From contig NZ_AUAW01000007.1 of the NCBI RefSeq assembly GCF_000428925.1, positions 1 to 64,000 on the forward strand: a stretch of DNA of 64,000 bases, in the 5' to 3' direction. The position numbers and the translations under genes are program-made. Below the pieces are notes generated by a model. It was given only the letters and a program-made list of their open reading frames with translations, was not told the DNA's origin and did no database searches. Shown in pieces: positions 21,555 through 31,673 of this stretch; position 1 is the first letter of the stretch, and each line of letters starts with the position of its first letter. This stretch comes from Furfurilactobacillus rossiae DSM 15814 (GTDB lineage: Bacteria; Bacillota; Bacilli; Lactobacillales; Lactobacillaceae).

Positions 21555-23114
21555 TTATTTATGGTTGATTGAGTAACCATGTTTGTTGCCGCCATGATTG
21601 CTGCTCCCGCCATTCCGGGAACTGTTACTACGTGAGCTGTTGTTACGGGAACCTGACTTGTGATCAAAACGACCACGGTTACCATTTTCACGTTCACGTG
21701 AGTTCCGGTTGTTACGACCATTACGGTTATTACCACGATAACCACCGTGACCACGGCCACCACGGCCATTGCCCCGGCCGCCACCATGACGACTAGGCAA
21801 TGGGCGTTCTGGCGTAATGTGAACTGGCGTATCGTGTTCATCACCAGGCGTCAAGTTACTCAATAAAGCAGCAACCAATTCTTCTGCATCATAACGATCC
21901 AGTAACTCGGTAGCCTCTTTATCGAACTTGGATGTATCTGTCTCTTTAACCAGGTCCGCAACCTTGTTTTCAGCAGCTGATAATTGACCAGCAAAAGCTT
22001 CGGCAACTGACGGTGGCTTTAGGGGCAGCATCCGCACCTTGGTGAGTTTTTCAATCTCACGTAAGTAATCCATTTCGTTTGGCGTAACAAACGTCAAACT
22101 TGTTCCATGGTGACCGGCACGACCAGTACGGCCAATCCGGTGAACATAGCTTTCTGGATCTTGTGGAATATCATAGTTATAAACGTGAGTCACACCGGAG
22201 ATATCCAGACCACGGGCCGCAACATCGGTTGCAACCAGAATGTCTAGCTTACCATCACGGAATTGTTTAAGAATTTGTGAACGACGCTGTTGTGTCAAAT
22301 CACCATGAATCCCAGCGGCATTGTAGCCACGGGCTTCTAATCCCTTAGACAATTCGTCAACTCGACGCTTCGTGCGACCAAAGACAATGGTTAAGTCCGG
22401 ATCCTGCACATCAAACAGATGTGTCATCAAATCAAACTTTTCGTATTCCTTTGATTTCACATAGAACTGATCAACTAAATCAGTGGTCAGTTCCTTTGCC
22501 TTAATCCGTACTTCATGAGGTTCCTTCATGAACTGAACCCCAATCCGTTTGATCTTATCAGGCATGGTAGCTGAGAACAGCAATGTTTGACGTTGTTCCG
22601 GAACTTGCTTGATGATACTTTCAATATCATCCACAAAACCCATATCAAGCATTTCGTCGGCTTCATCCAACACTAATGTCTGAACGTGATCCAAACGAAC
22701 CGTTTTCCGGTTAATATGATCCAGTAACCGGCCTGGAGTCCCCACAACAATCTGTGGGTGGTTCTTCAAGCTGTTAATTTGACGGCGAATATCTGCGCCA
22801 CCATAAACAACTTGAACACGGGCATGTTCGTGCTTACCCAAGCGGTAAAGTTCTTCTTGAGTTTGAATCGCCAACTCACGCGTTGGTGACACAATCAATG
22901 CCTGGACGTTTGGATTTTCAGTATCAATCTTATCCAAGATTGGTAACCCAAACGCAGCCGTTTTACCAGTCCCTGTTTGGGCCTGACCAATGACATCCAA
23001 TCCCTGCATAACCAACGGAATGGTTTCTGCCTGAATTGGCGTAGCTTCTTCATAGCCACTGTCATCAATGGCTTTTAATAGCGCCTTGTTAAGGCCTAGT
23101 TCTGCAAACTTCAA
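21555..23114 (-). CDS. cshA: DEAD-box RNA helicase CshA
   Basis: An RNA helicase of the cold-shock/degradosome type. Motifs in order: Q motif (PIQAETIPL, ~26), AQTGTGKTAAF (~47), PTRELAIQT (~80), DEADEML (~154), SAT (~184), RGLDISGVTH (~306) and HRIGRTGRAG (~331). The last ~80 residues are Gly/Arg/Asn-rich, a typical RNA-binding tail. The start is a TTG at 23114, after AGGAGGAACTAAT. A leader of up to 230 bases separates it from murF, in keeping with cold-shock control; this is inference. Confidence 0.95.
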   Translation of the reverse strand: MKFAELGLNKALLKAIDDSGYEEATPIQAETIPLVMQGLDVIGQAQTGTGKTAAFGLPILDKIDTENPNVQALIVSPTRELAIQTQEELYRLGKHEHARVQVVYGGADIRRQINSLKNHPQIVVGTPGRLLDHINRKTVRLDHVQTLVLDEADEMLDMGFVDDIESIIKQVPEQRQTLLFSATMPDKIKRIGVQFMKEPHEVRIKAKELTTDLVDQFYVKSKEYEKFDLMTHLFDVQDPDLTIVFGRTKRRVDELSKGLEARGYNAAGIHGDLTQQRRSQILKQFRDGKLDILVATDVAARGLDISGVTHVYNYDIPQDPESYVHRIGRTGRAGHHGTSLTFVTPNEMDYLREIEKLTKVRMLPLKPPSVAEAFAGQLSAAENKVADLVKETDTSKFDKEATELLDRYDAEELVAALLSNLTPGDEHDTPVHITPERPLPSRHGGGRGNGRGGRGHGGYRGNNRNGRNNRNSRERENGNRGRFDHKSGSRNNSSRSNSSRNGGSSNHGGNKHGYSINHK

Positions 23115-23343
23115 ATTAGTTCCTCCTCAAATCAAAAGGTTTCATCGACACTAGCAAAAATCCGTCTGCTAAAGCGTGGGGATGCCCGTTTTGATTTGTT
23201 ATTCTTGTGTGTGTTATTCAATTTTCGTTCATATACGCTAAAAAACGCAACTGTAATAGTTTAACGCGTGAGCGCTCGTTTGGCAACTAAGAGTATTAAC
23301 TCAGCCATTAAACTTAATTAACAAACCTGGCAGATCCGCCCAC

Positions 23344-24741
23344 CTAAGCCTGTGTCACGCCGTTTTGCAACGCATTGAGAACAGTCTCTAAATGCTCGCC
23401 ATGACTTGCTTTAAGCATCACTTCATCACTCTCAGTTAAATCGGCCATTAAATCGGTCGTTAGCTGCGCTTTCTGATCATTCTCATAATAATGCAGTTGA
23501 TCAGGTGTATAGCGATCTGCCACCGTGTCCGCCAGTGCCTTCATGTGTGGTCCAATCAGGTACAATATTTGAATTTTTGTCGGATCCAAAGCCTCAGCAA
23601 CCGATGCGTGTAATTCATCAGCATTATCACCGAGCTCCAACATATCACCTAGAACGGCAACATGCCGACCCGCTGCAGGTGTATCGCCAAACATCGTCAA
23701 AACGTCCTTCATCGCCGTTGGATTAGCGTTGTAGATGTCGCTTAAGATAGCTTCGCCAGCTAAACCCGTCAACCATTCTGTTCTGTTAGACGTTAAGTTA
23801 ACTTCGGCCAGTCCTTTAACTAAATTAGCCGTCCGAATGTGAAACAACTGACCCACTGTTAAGGCAGCCAATGCGTTGTTGACGTTATAATCACCCAACA
23901 ACGGAATCTTAAACGTTTCGTCTGGCCAGGCATTGACCTTGAACGTCGTTTGGTGGAACTCGTTGTCCTGTTCAATACTCGTCGGATATAAGTGATTGGA
24001 ACTCTGTTGACCAAACGTCACATGTTCGTTTGGCACATTCTCTGCCCGGTCCGTCAACAATGGTTCGTCACCATTAAACACAAACCGACCGTCATCCTTA
24101 AGACCGTGCGTAATTTCTAACTTGGCATCGGCAATTTTGTCACGGGTACCAAAGAATTCAATGTGCGCTTCACCGATCATTGTGATTACAGCTACATCTG
24201 GTTGAACCAGCTTGCTCAAAAAGTCGAGCTGACCAAACCGGTCCATACCCATTTCAACGACTAACACTTCAGTGTTGGCATCCATCGATAACACAGTAAA
24301 TGGCACACCAACCTCATTATTATAATTAGCATACGTTTTGACGACATTAAATTCCGTTCCTAAAACGCTAGCAGTCATATCCTTTGTCGTTGTTTTACCA
24401 TTACTACCCGTAATCGCCACTACTTGTGGATTGATTTTCGACAACCAATGTTTGGCTAACGCCTGCATTGCAGTTAACGGATCATCAACCAGCAATACTG
24501 GAAAGTCAGCCGGTGCTTCAGCAGCCCGACTAACTGCCCATAAACTGGCAACAGCGCCGTGTGCACGTGCTCCAGCAATGAATTCGTGACCATCGTGTTC
24601 GCCAGGAAGTGGCACAAACAAGGCCCCTGCCGTTAATTGACGACTGTCAAAGTGAACGGATGTCACCGTTACTGATGCCCAATCGCCCAAATCATTTTGT
24701 GCATCCACCGCTGCTGCGATTTCAGCTAATTGCATTTTCAT
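23344..24741 (-). CDS. murF: UDP-N-acetylmuramoyl-tripeptide--D-alanyl-D-alanine ligase
   Basis: The last cytoplasmic step of muropeptide assembly, adding D-Ala-D-Ala. The Mur-ligase ATP loop is AITGSNGKTTTKDM near residue 108. Also present are the central EMGMDRFGQLDFL and the C-terminal domain with YNANPTAMKD (~338). The length of 465 is normal. It lies upstream of cshA in the same direction; ddl, its common neighbour, is not in the window. Confidence 0.96.
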   Translation of the reverse strand: MKMQLAEIAAAVDAQNDLGDWASVTVTSVHFDSRQLTAGALFVPLPGEHDGHEFIAGARAHGAVASLWAVSRAAEAPADFPVLLVDDPLTAMQALAKHWLSKINPQVVAITGSNGKTTTKDMTASVLGTEFNVVKTYANYNNEVGVPFTVLSMDANTEVLVVEMGMDRFGQLDFLSKLVQPDVAVITMIGEAHIEFFGTRDKIADAKLEITHGLKDDGRFVFNGDEPLLTDRAENVPNEHVTFGQQSSNHLYPTSIEQDNEFHQTTFKVNAWPDETFKIPLLGDYNVNNALAALTVGQLFHIRTANLVKGLAEVNLTSNRTEWLTGLAGEAILSDIYNANPTAMKDVLTMFGDTPAAGRHVAVLGDMLELGDNADELHASVAEALDPTKIQILYLIGPHMKALADTVADRYTPDQLHYYENDQKAQLTTDLMADLTESDEVMLKASHGEHLETVLNALQNGVTQA

Positions 24742-24878
24742 CTTTTACCTCTCGTTGCGCACACTATGCGCATCTCTGGATACTAGTGTTGATGTTATGG
24801 AATCCATAATTACTTAATTTATTAAATTGCGCTAATCATCAACTTGTTTCTGCAAACTACTATTGCAGTCGAAACAGA

Positions 24879-24887
24879 TTATACCAT
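24879..24887 (-). promoter_or_regulatory. Extended -10 promoter for murF
   Basis: On the minus strand TGGTATAAT is an extended -10, with TTTTGA 17 bases upstream. Right after the expected start is a small hairpin with arms CTGCAA and TTGCAG (24851-24869). Confidence 0.55.
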
Positions 24888-25004
24888 GTGAGCGACATAA
24901 TCAAAAATTCACTAAGCTTGCATTAGTCGATCAATCACGGCAAAATAAACGCAGGAACTACTATAAACAAGCCTTTTAAGCACGTCATTTATTTGGAGGA
25001 ACCT

Positions 25005-25472
25005 ATGCAAAATGTATTATTTGTCTGTTTAGGAAATATCTGCCGCTCACCGATGGCAGAAGTGATTTTTCGCCATTTAGTGGCGGAAGCCGGACAAGCT
25101 GAGAAGATCAATGTTGATTCTGTGGCAACAAGTAGCTGGGAAGAAGGTAATCCCCCGCATCCTGGAGCCGTCCATATGTTAGCCGAACATGGCTTGAGTG
25201 CGGATGGACTTCATTCGCGGCCAATCACCGCCAAAGATTTGGCTTGGGCCGACTGGATTATTACAATGGATCGTTCAAACCTGGCCAACTTAAAACAACT
25301 AACGCCTGCTGAAGACCTGTCAAAGGTCCACATGGCCTACGAGATTGTTCCTGGTAAGACTGGCCAAGAGATTCCGGACCCTTGGTACTCCCATAATTTC
25401 GCGTTGACTTACCGACAGCTCAGCGAGGTCCTTCCTTACTGGCTGGACAAGGTTGTCGCTGCCAATCACTAA
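25005..25472 (+). CDS. Low molecular weight protein-tyrosine phosphatase
   Basis: A 155-residue cytoplasmic phosphatase. The P-loop is VCLGNICRSP, giving the CX5R(S) nucleophile pattern, and the general acid is in DPWYSH near residue 125. In Gram-positives such enzymes often act with tyrosine kinases controlling polysaccharide, but no kinase is nearby. The start is the ATG at 25005 with GGAGG upstream; a TTG at 24993 would overlap that site. A strong terminator follows. Confidence 0.92.
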   Translation: MQNVLFVCLGNICRSPMAEVIFRHLVAEAGQAEKINVDSVATSSWEEGNPPHPGAVHMLAEHGLSADGLHSRPITAKDLAWADWIITMDRSNLANLKQLTPAEDLSKVHMAYEIVPGKTGQEIPDPWYSHNFALTYRQLSEVLPYWLDKVVAANH

Positions 25473-25497
25473 CTCAACATCGTTTTATTACTGGCAG

Positions 25498-25540
25498 AAA
25501 TGACGCTGACTCTCTAAGTCGAGAATCAGCGTCATTTTTC
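25498..25540 (+). terminator. Terminator after the tyrosine phosphatase gene
   Basis: Arms AATGACGCTGA and TCAGCGTCATT pair around a short inner stem. TTTTTCG follows. Confidence 0.85.
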
Positions 25541-25582
25541 GTTTGCATGTTTTTTGAGGGATGGATATGAACCTTGCGCCTA

Positions 25583-25755
25583 CGGTTGGTCAGCACTGAA
25601 ATTCTGGCATGGGACCGGTTCGAACCCGAAGTTCACGGTCTCTCACCTCGCCGCGAAGCCTCGCTACCCCCGAATCTTCGCGACCGTCCGTGCTGTAAAT
25701 TCGGCAAAGCCCACCGAATCAACAGCACTTTCATACCTTGATTTCAATGCTGACC
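25583..25755 (-). repeat. Structured intergenic element, copy G (locus 2, left)
   Basis: About 173 nt on the minus strand. P1 pairs GGTCAGCATTGAAAT with ATTTCAGTGCTGACC and GGTATG with CATGCC. P2 uses GTGCTGT...ATTCGG / CCGAATTTACAGCAC. The strings CACGGACGGTC, GGCGAGGTGAGAGAC and TTCGAACCGGTCCCA are present. It is a full-length copy sitting between convergent genes. Confidence 0.86.
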
Positions 25756-25826
25756 GCGCTTTGAAAACTGGGCTTGGGTTCAAAGACGAGGTCGAAGACC
25801 GCAACGCGGGCTGAGACCGGTCCCCC
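25756..25826 (+). repeat. Structured intergenic element, copy H (locus 2, right, 3' fragment)
   Basis: Only the second half of the element remains, directly abutting copy G: the P3 hairpin (CTTTGA...TTCAAAG), ACGAGGTCGAAGACC, a short P4 and CTGAGACCGGTCCCC. The 5' strand of P1 and all of P2 are missing. The conserved strings are less well kept than in other copies, suggesting decay. Confidence 0.72.
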
Positions 25827-25879
25827 GGAATGACGCTTCTCACTGACGCAACGGCAGCATCACAATGTCTAAACAGGAA

Positions 25880-26602
25880 TTATGATGCAATCGTTTCGAC
25901 CTTTTGTTTGTAACTGAACCCTTTTAGTGCCGCCTCAGGAGCGTCCTTCCAAGCATAGCTACGAACTAGCGAACCGCGGACCATTAAACGATTGGCCCCC
26001 GTCGCATCACAGGTAATCAACGTGACGAGCTTTTGACCAGGCACATCATTCACAACATCAACACGGGTCGCTTTAATAAACTTTCGCTCCGTAGTCTTGT
26101 ATTCATAAACATGGGTTAAGTCCGTCAAATAAATCTTTTGACCCACTCGACTCTTCCAAAATAACGGACTAAACATGGCATCCTTTTGATCCATGCGATG
26201 ACCAGCGATGGCATAGTTGCCCTGACCCATTACTTGATCTGGTTTCAGGGTCCCAGTAGCTAATGCCAGATCAGCATCTGACACACCATTAACAATTTGC
26301 AAATTTAATTTGATCGACGGAATGGCAACTAAGCCAATCGCCCTAATTTTATGGTTAGCACGCGCCTGGGCAGCGGTCTTCAAATCTAATGAGTTCACAC
26401 TGCGAAAATCATAATTGCCCTTAGTCTTTTCATTCTTTTTGACATCCGTACGCGTGATCGTTGGCCGGTATGTTTTGACCAACCAGTTGGTGATGGGACC
26501 ATTAAAAATCAGAACCAGCGACACCGCGACTAGAAGAACAAATAGTATGCCGCGAAGCCACCGCCAAACAGATGATCCTTTTCGATGCTTTTTTTGAGCC
26601 AT
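25880..26602 (-). CDS. srtA: Class A sortase
   Basis: A membrane-bound transpeptidase that joins LPXTG-type surface proteins to the cell wall. One N-terminal membrane segment (about residues 14-33) serves as signal anchor. The catalytic His is in NYAIAGHRM (~136) and the Cys in LVTLITCDATG (~198), with the downstream Arg in RLMVRG. The 240-residue length fits class A. No LPXTG substrate lies in the window. No clear terminator follows; transcription would run into copies G and H on the opposite strand of H. Confidence 0.93.
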   Translation of the reverse strand: MAQKKHRKGSSVWRWLRGILFVLLVAVSLVLIFNGPITNWLVKTYRPTITRTDVKKNEKTKGNYDFRSVNSLDLKTAAQARANHKIRAIGLVAIPSIKLNLQIVNGVSDADLALATGTLKPDQVMGQGNYAIAGHRMDQKDAMFSPLFWKSRVGQKIYLTDLTHVYEYKTTERKFIKATRVDVVNDVPGQKLVTLITCDATGANRLMVRGSLVRSYAWKDAPEAALKGFSYKQKVETIAS

Positions 26603-26765
26603 TAAATTTTCCCTTCAACGTAACATCTGTATTTACCACCTAAACGTTTGTCATCATGCCTAACAAAATAGGTGTAGAATATTATCTTGTTATTTATTTG
26701 CTAACGAAAAAATACCACATTACCCATCTAAGTTAAAGTAAAGTGCTACTCAAGGAGGAAATCGA

Positions 26766-27989
26766 TTGATCAAACATCTTAAACAGCAGCTTTTCCGTAA
26801 ACGCCTACCGTGGGAACAAAATATCTTTGTCCTCTGGTTTGGCACATTTATTGCCGGCATGGCATTTAGCGAAATCATGCCATTTATGTCTCTGTATATT
26901 GATACGCTCGGCCATTTTTCAACAGCTCAGCTTAATTTCTATTCAGGGATCACCTTTTCCGCTACATATTTAGTTACTGCTATTGTTTCCCCATTATGGG
27001 GCCGACTCGCTGATCGTAAGGGTCGCAAACTGATGATTTTGCGAGCATCACTGGGAATGGCTATTGTCCTTGGTGCTATGGGACTTGTAACCAATGTTTG
27101 GCAACTGATTGGCCTTCGCTTTATTCAAGGTGTCTTTTCTGGTTACATTTCAAACGCTAATGCCTTAGTAGCTACAGAATCGCCAAAAGAACACTCCGGT
27201 CAAGCGTTGGGAACACTAGTTACCGGCTTCACCGCCGGCAACCTACTGGGCCCATTGCTCGGTGGGACATTAGCAGCCAGTTTCGGTTATCGTTTAACTT
27301 TCTTCATTACAGGCGGTTTGTTACTGATCGTCTTTTTCCTAAGCTGGTTGTTTGTACATGAACACTTCACACCCGTTGAAAAAGGCGCAGCAAATTCAAC
27401 AAAGGACGTTATTCATTCCTTCAAACATCCCCAAATCATTTTGGGCATGCTGATTACCACCATGATCATTCAAGTTGCCAACCAGTCTATCAGTCCAATT
27501 CTTAGTTTGTACGTTCGGCAACTGCTCCACGGTCAAGGCTCTGTTTCCTTAGTAGCCGGACTTGTAGCCGCTATTCCAGGAATTGCAACCATCATTGCCG
27601 CACCACGTTTAGGCGTGTTAGGTGACCGCATCGGCACGGAACGTATTTTAACCATCGGTTTCGTCTTTGCCATCTGTGTATTCATTCCGATGGCGTTTGT
27701 TCGAAACGTTTGGGAGCTAGGCGGGCTCCGTTTTCTGATTGGTATTTCCGACGCCACGATGATGCCGGCCGTCCAAACGTTATTGGCAAAAAACTCCCCT
27801 GTTTCCACCACCGGTCGAGTATTTTCATGGAATCAATCATTCATGGCAATGGGAAGCATCGTTGGCCCCATGATTGGCTCAACTGTGTCTGGCGCGTTTG
27901 GTTACGGGGCCGTGTTCCTGTCAACCGGCGTGATTGTTGCATTAAATCTAGTTTTGTTCAGGTTTAACACCCGCTCGTTACGAGATTAA
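26766..27989 (+). CDS. MFS multidrug efflux-type transporter (12 TM)
   Basis: A 407-residue major facilitator with about 12 membrane segments. The first cytoplasmic loop carries GRLADRKGRKLMI (motif A), and a second copy occurs as GVLGDRIGTERI. It resembles the MdtG-like drug:H+ antiporters common in lactobacilli; the substrate is not known. The start is a TTG at 26766 with AAGGAGG upstream. It is convergent with the next transporter and shares a terminator with it. Confidence 0.85.
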   Translation: MIKHLKQQLFRKRLPWEQNIFVLWFGTFIAGMAFSEIMPFMSLYIDTLGHFSTAQLNFYSGITFSATYLVTAIVSPLWGRLADRKGRKLMILRASLGMAIVLGAMGLVTNVWQLIGLRFIQGVFSGYISNANALVATESPKEHSGQALGTLVTGFTAGNLLGPLLGGTLAASFGYRLTFFITGGLLLIVFFLSWLFVHEHFTPVEKGAANSTKDVIHSFKHPQIILGMLITTMIIQVANQSISPILSLYVRQLLHGQGSVSLVAGLVAAIPGIATIIAAPRLGVLGDRIGTERILTIGFVFAICVFIPMAFVRNVWELGGLRFLIGISDATMMPAVQTLLAKNSPVSTTGRVFSWNQSFMAMGSIVGPMIGSTVSGAFGYGAVFLSTGVIVALNLVLFRFNTRSLRD

Positions 27990-28009
27990 ACCATTAACTT
28001 AATAATCTT

Positions 28010-28052
28010 AAAAATCCCGACAGCCATGTTTTCACGGCTGCCGGGATTTTTG
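28010..28052. terminator. Bidirectional terminator between two MFS genes
   Basis: Arms AAAATCCCGACAGCC and GGCTGCCGGGATTTTT pair nearly perfectly, with T-runs on both strands between convergent genes. Confidence 0.9.
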
Positions 28053-28087
28053 ATTAAACCGAACAAATAACGAAATTGTCGAACAGA

Positions 28088-29497
28088 TTAAGCTTTTTTA
28101 TCCTGCTGTTGAAATTTGAAATTAAAACTAGCTAGTACAATCATGATAATCGTGAGCACTAACAAAATGATGAAATCGTGCAGGCCACCACGTGCTGTGG
28201 CCTCAACCGAAGACAGTTTGCCCGCCTGATTTTGACTGATTGCCACAACCGTCGCCATCACGGCGGTTCCAATAGAACCAGCGTACTGCTGAATGGCATT
28301 AAATGCCGCGTTACCGTCCCCAATAAGTTTAGGCGACAACTGCTGCATGCCGTTTGCCAACGTATTACTAAAGGTCATGGAGAACCCGACACTATAAATA
28401 ATGTAAATGCCGATAATCCAGCCCACGGACAGATGGTCAGCGTTCAACACAAAACCAGCCATCGCAATTATCAAACATACGAGTCCTGTTAAAATAGGCA
28501 CGCGCGGTCCGCGACGATCCAGCAAGGAACCACCGAGTGGCATCAATATCGTTCGTAAAACACTACCTGGCAGTAAGAGTAACCCGGCCTTCATCGCGTT
28601 TGCCCCAATGACCAGCTGTGCGTAGTTTGGCAAAAGAAAGCCCAAGCCAATGTTGCTCAATTGCAGACTCAAATACGTTAAAAAGCTGAGCACGAAGGTT
28701 CGCCGTTTGAAAATCGCAATATTGATCAGCGGCTGAGCCGTCCTTGTCGCCCACCAGCCATAACCAACCAGAGCAACTATTCCAACCAGGACTAGCCCCC
28801 AGAATCCAAGACTACTCCAACCATGTTTGGATGCATCGTTGAAACCCAAGGAAATGGTAACAAACGCCACCGCAATCAACGTAAATCCTAGCGTATCAAA
28901 GTGCGCCTGTTGAGTGCCGACACGTTGGCGAATATTGAAGTATCCAAACAGGAACGAAACGGCCACAATCGGTAACACAATCCAGAAAATCATTCGCCAA
29001 CCCATATAGTACAGCACCAAACCGCCATATGTAGGTCCCACAGTTGGCGCAAAGCCCAAAATCATGCCACCAATCGACATGTAACGGCCCATCTTAGCGC
29101 TGGGAACAAACTGCGTAATAATACCGAACATCACCGGCGTACATAAACCGGTCGCAATTCCGCCAATTAACCGTCCAATCAACAAAACTGGAAAAGACGT
29201 GGCCACCGCACAAACCACCAAACCAATGACAAACAATACAAGTGCCGTGACGAATGTCGCTTTAAACGTAAACCGTTTGTGGATATATGACGCCATAATC
29301 ATCACCAATGATGCAATAAGCAGGTACCCAGTTGTGAGCCATTGAACAGCACCAATAGAAATGTGAAACTGCCGCATGAGTGTTGGAAAAGTGACGTTCA
29401 TCGATGTTTCTGTTAAAATCCCACAAAATGAAAGTAACGCTGTTCCTAAAATTGAGAACAACACGAAGCGTGGTACTTTAGTTGCCGTTGAATCCAT
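28088..29497 (-). CDS. MFS transporter, DHA2 (EmrB/QacA) family
   Basis: 469 residues with about 14 membrane segments, as expected for DHA2 drug antiporters. The N-terminal stretch (LTETSMNVTFPTLMRQF, then VQWLTTGYLL near residue 52) and the motif C-like GFAPTVGPTYGG (~148) match that family. The substrate is unknown. It probably acts alone. Its ATG lies after an AAAGAGGTA site. Confidence 0.85.
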   Translation of the reverse strand: MDSTATKVPRFVLFSILGTALLSFCGILTETSMNVTFPTLMRQFHISIGAVQWLTTGYLLIASLVMIMASYIHKRFTFKATFVTALVLFVIGLVVCAVATSFPVLLIGRLIGGIATGLCTPVMFGIITQFVPSAKMGRYMSIGGMILGFAPTVGPTYGGLVLYYMGWRMIFWIVLPIVAVSFLFGYFNIRQRVGTQQAHFDTLGFTLIAVAFVTISLGFNDASKHGWSSLGFWGLVLVGIVALVGYGWWATRTAQPLINIAIFKRRTFVLSFLTYLSLQLSNIGLGFLLPNYAQLVIGANAMKAGLLLLPGSVLRTILMPLGGSLLDRRGPRVPILTGLVCLIIAMAGFVLNADHLSVGWIIGIYIIYSVGFSMTFSNTLANGMQQLSPKLIGDGNAAFNAIQQYAGSIGTAVMATVVAISQNQAGKLSSVEATARGGLHDFIILLVLTIIMIVLASFNFKFQQQDKKA

Positions 29498-29572
29498 AAA
29501 TACCTCTTTCTGAATTAAATATTAGTGCCTTTTTATCTTATCCCTACAAATTTTAATTTGCACATGGAAAAA

Positions 29573-29613
29573 TAAAAAAAGCCCTTATCAGCGTAAAGTC
29601 GCAGACAAGAGCT
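29573..29613 (-). terminator. Terminator after rpmE2
   Basis: On the minus strand AAGCTCTTGTC pairs with GATAAGGGCTT, followed by TTTTTTTATTTT. Confidence 0.82.
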
Positions 29614-29633
29614 TAAGATTGATTCAATTTTGC

Positions 29634-29879
29634 TTACTTCAAACCATACTTCTTGTTGAACTTGTCAACAGCACCGTCGGCTTGAGTGAACTTCTGCTTA
29701 CCAGTGTAGAATGGGTGTGAATCAGAAGTGATTTCAACACGGATCAATGGGTAAGTGTTGCCGTCTTCCCAATCAGTTGTTTCTTGAGAAGTAGCAGTAG
29801 AACCAGAAATAAATTTGTAGCCAGTGGTTGAGTCCATGAACACAACCTGGTGGTAATCTGGATGAATGCCTTGTTTCAT
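29634..29879 (-). CDS. rpmE2: 50S ribosomal protein L31 type B
   Basis: An 81-residue ribosomal protein. It has the type B features [16 protein letters not shown], the [11 protein letters not shown] block and no cysteines. It is therefore the zinc-independent paralogue (the zinc form has CxxC motifs). The ATG at 29879 has AAAGGAG eight bases upstream; a longer frame to 29918 is not supported. It is monocistronic. Confidence 0.96.
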   Translation of the reverse strand: MKQGIHPDYHQVVFMDSTTGYKFISGSTATSQETTDWEDGNTYPLIRVEITSDSHPFYTGKQKFTQADGAVDKFNKKYGLK

Positions 29880-30130
29880 TGTAATATCTCCTTTGCCATG
29901 AGTCATTTGCTGAGTCATAGTTACATATAATCAACTTTAGTAATATAGCATGGATTAGGCTTACGCGCAAGTCGGCGACAATAATAATCGTGAGTTAATT
30001 TAACTCAATCATTCATAATTGTACCAAACAAATTCGCGCTTGAACGATGCAATCGTTGTGCAAAATTACTAGGACCAGCTTTTAAAATCAGCGCTTGAAC
30101 GTCTTTAACGAAACCGAAACACATGTCAGC

Positions 30131-31414
30131 CTAGTATTCAAAAACACCCGCGTCTGTATCTTCAATAATCTGTATATGACCGCCCAGTGCCTTAAGCTTA
30201 TCGGAAATACGATCATAACCACGCAAAATGTTTTCGGCATTGGTAATGGTTGTACGTCCCTCTGCCATTAAGGCCGCAATTACCAATGAAGCACCTGCAC
30301 GAATTTCGCCAGCAGCGACAATGGTTCCAGTTAAGTCATCACAGTGGTTGACAACAATCATGTTGTTTTCCAGCCGAATGTTTTCGCCCATCCGGTTAAG
30401 TTCAGGAATGTGCTTTGTTCGCTCAGGATAGATAGTGTCGATAATGATACTAGCGCCATCTGCCCGACCCATCAGCGGTGTGATTGGTTGCTGCAAGTCA
30501 GTCGCAAAACCAGGATAGGGCATGGTTTTAACCTGAATTGGCTTAAGCTTTTCGGATTTATGCACATAAATACTGTCTTCACTGATGTCCATCTTGACGC
30601 CCATTTCAATTAACTTAGCGGTGAAAGCCTCCAAGTGTTCAGGAATGACGTTTTGAATGTTAACACCTGCGCCAACGGCCGCCGCCATCGATAAGTACGT
30701 GCCTGCTTCGATACGGTCAGGAATAATCGTGTGCGTGTTAGTCGCTTTTAATTGAGACACACCCTCGATTCGAATAACATCTGTCCCAGCACCGCGCACC
30801 TTAGCGCCCATGTTATTTAAGAACGTTGCCAAGTCGATAATTTCCGGTTCCTTAGCGGCGTTTTCGATCACCGTTAAGCCATCAGCTTTTACGGCAGCCA
30901 AAATGATGTTCATGGTGGCACCGACAGACACAATATCTAAGAAGACACGCGCACCGTGAAGACCCTTGCTAGCATCAATATGAACAGAGTCGTCTATCTC
31001 CGTAACTTCTGCACCTAAGGCCTTAAAGCCCTTGATGTGTTGATCGATTGGACGTGGGCCAATATTGTCACCACCAGGAAACGATACAGTTGCCCGTCTG
31101 AAACGACCTAGCAAAGCTCCCATAAAGTAATATGACGCACGTAAACTCTTAATTGCCTTACCTGGTAAAACATTTTCTTCGATATGCGTTGGATCAATAT
31201 CCAGCACACCATTTTCAAAGTGTGATGAGACGTTCATTGATTCGAGGATGGCCATCAAGTTATGTACATCCAAAATGTCCGGAACAGAATCAAATTGAAC
31301 CGGGGTATCAGCCAGGATAGCAGCGGGAATTAGTGCAACCGTACTGTTTTTGGCGCCGCCAATAGTGACTTCGCCTGACAGTGGGTTGCCCCCTTGGATG
31401 ATCATCGATTTCAT
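30131..31414 (-). CDS. murA: UDP-N-acetylglucosamine 1-carboxyvinyltransferase with Asp at the catalytic Cys position
   Basis: First committed step of peptidoglycan synthesis: transfers enolpyruvate from PEP to UDP-GlcNAc. It is a two-domain EPSP-synthase fold, 427 residues. The lid loop reads [14 protein letters not shown] near residues 113-126. Asp replaces the Cys (Cys115 in E. coli) that fosfomycin alkylates. Cys-to-Asp enzymes are known to stay active and to resist fosfomycin. Many Firmicutes carry two MurA paralogues; this is the one next to pyrG and rpmE2. The start is ATG at 31414 after AAAGAGGAATAACGC. Confidence 0.94.
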   Translation of the reverse strand: MKSMIIQGGNPLSGEVTIGGAKNSTVALIPAAILADTPVQFDSVPDILDVHNLMAILESMNVSSHFENGVLDIDPTHIEENVLPGKAIKSLRASYYFMGALLGRFRRATVSFPGGDNIGPRPIDQHIKGFKALGAEVTEIDDSVHIDASKGLHGARVFLDIVSVGATMNIILAAVKADGLTVIENAAKEPEIIDLATFLNNMGAKVRGAGTDVIRIEGVSQLKATNTHTIIPDRIEAGTYLSMAAAVGAGVNIQNVIPEHLEAFTAKLIEMGVKMDISEDSIYVHKSEKLKPIQVKTMPYPGFATDLQQPITPLMGRADGASIIIDTIYPERTKHIPELNRMGENIRLENNMIVVNHCDDLTGTIVAAGEIRAGASLVIAALMAEGRTTITNAENILRGYDRISDKLKALGGHIQIIEDTDAGVFEY

Positions 31415-31673
31415 GCGTTATTCCTCTTTCATTCATGCAACTAATTCGTATTGAGATTTACCATGGCTCAACCATAAAGGGAGCACAATTATCTTCCATA
31501 CTAATGAACGAATGGCAAAAAGACAACACTGTTTCTGGCTTCTCAGTATATTTTTAGAAACTTTTTTATCACTGCTTAATCATTTACCGGTCAAATCGTT
31601 TAATAATTGCCTGTTTAACAGCCTTTTGGCCTCACTGTTGACTCATATAGAAATAGTTAGAAAAATTGTGCAA

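Noticed and set aside
25600-25640. tRNA-like TTCGAACC string in copy G
   Set aside because: It resembles a T-arm, but no acceptor or anticodon arms surround it; other copies have TTGAACC in the same element.
25554-25814. 86-residue ORF inside repeat locus 2
   Set aside because: It follows the repeat copies, has no ribosome binding site and is explained by their base composition.
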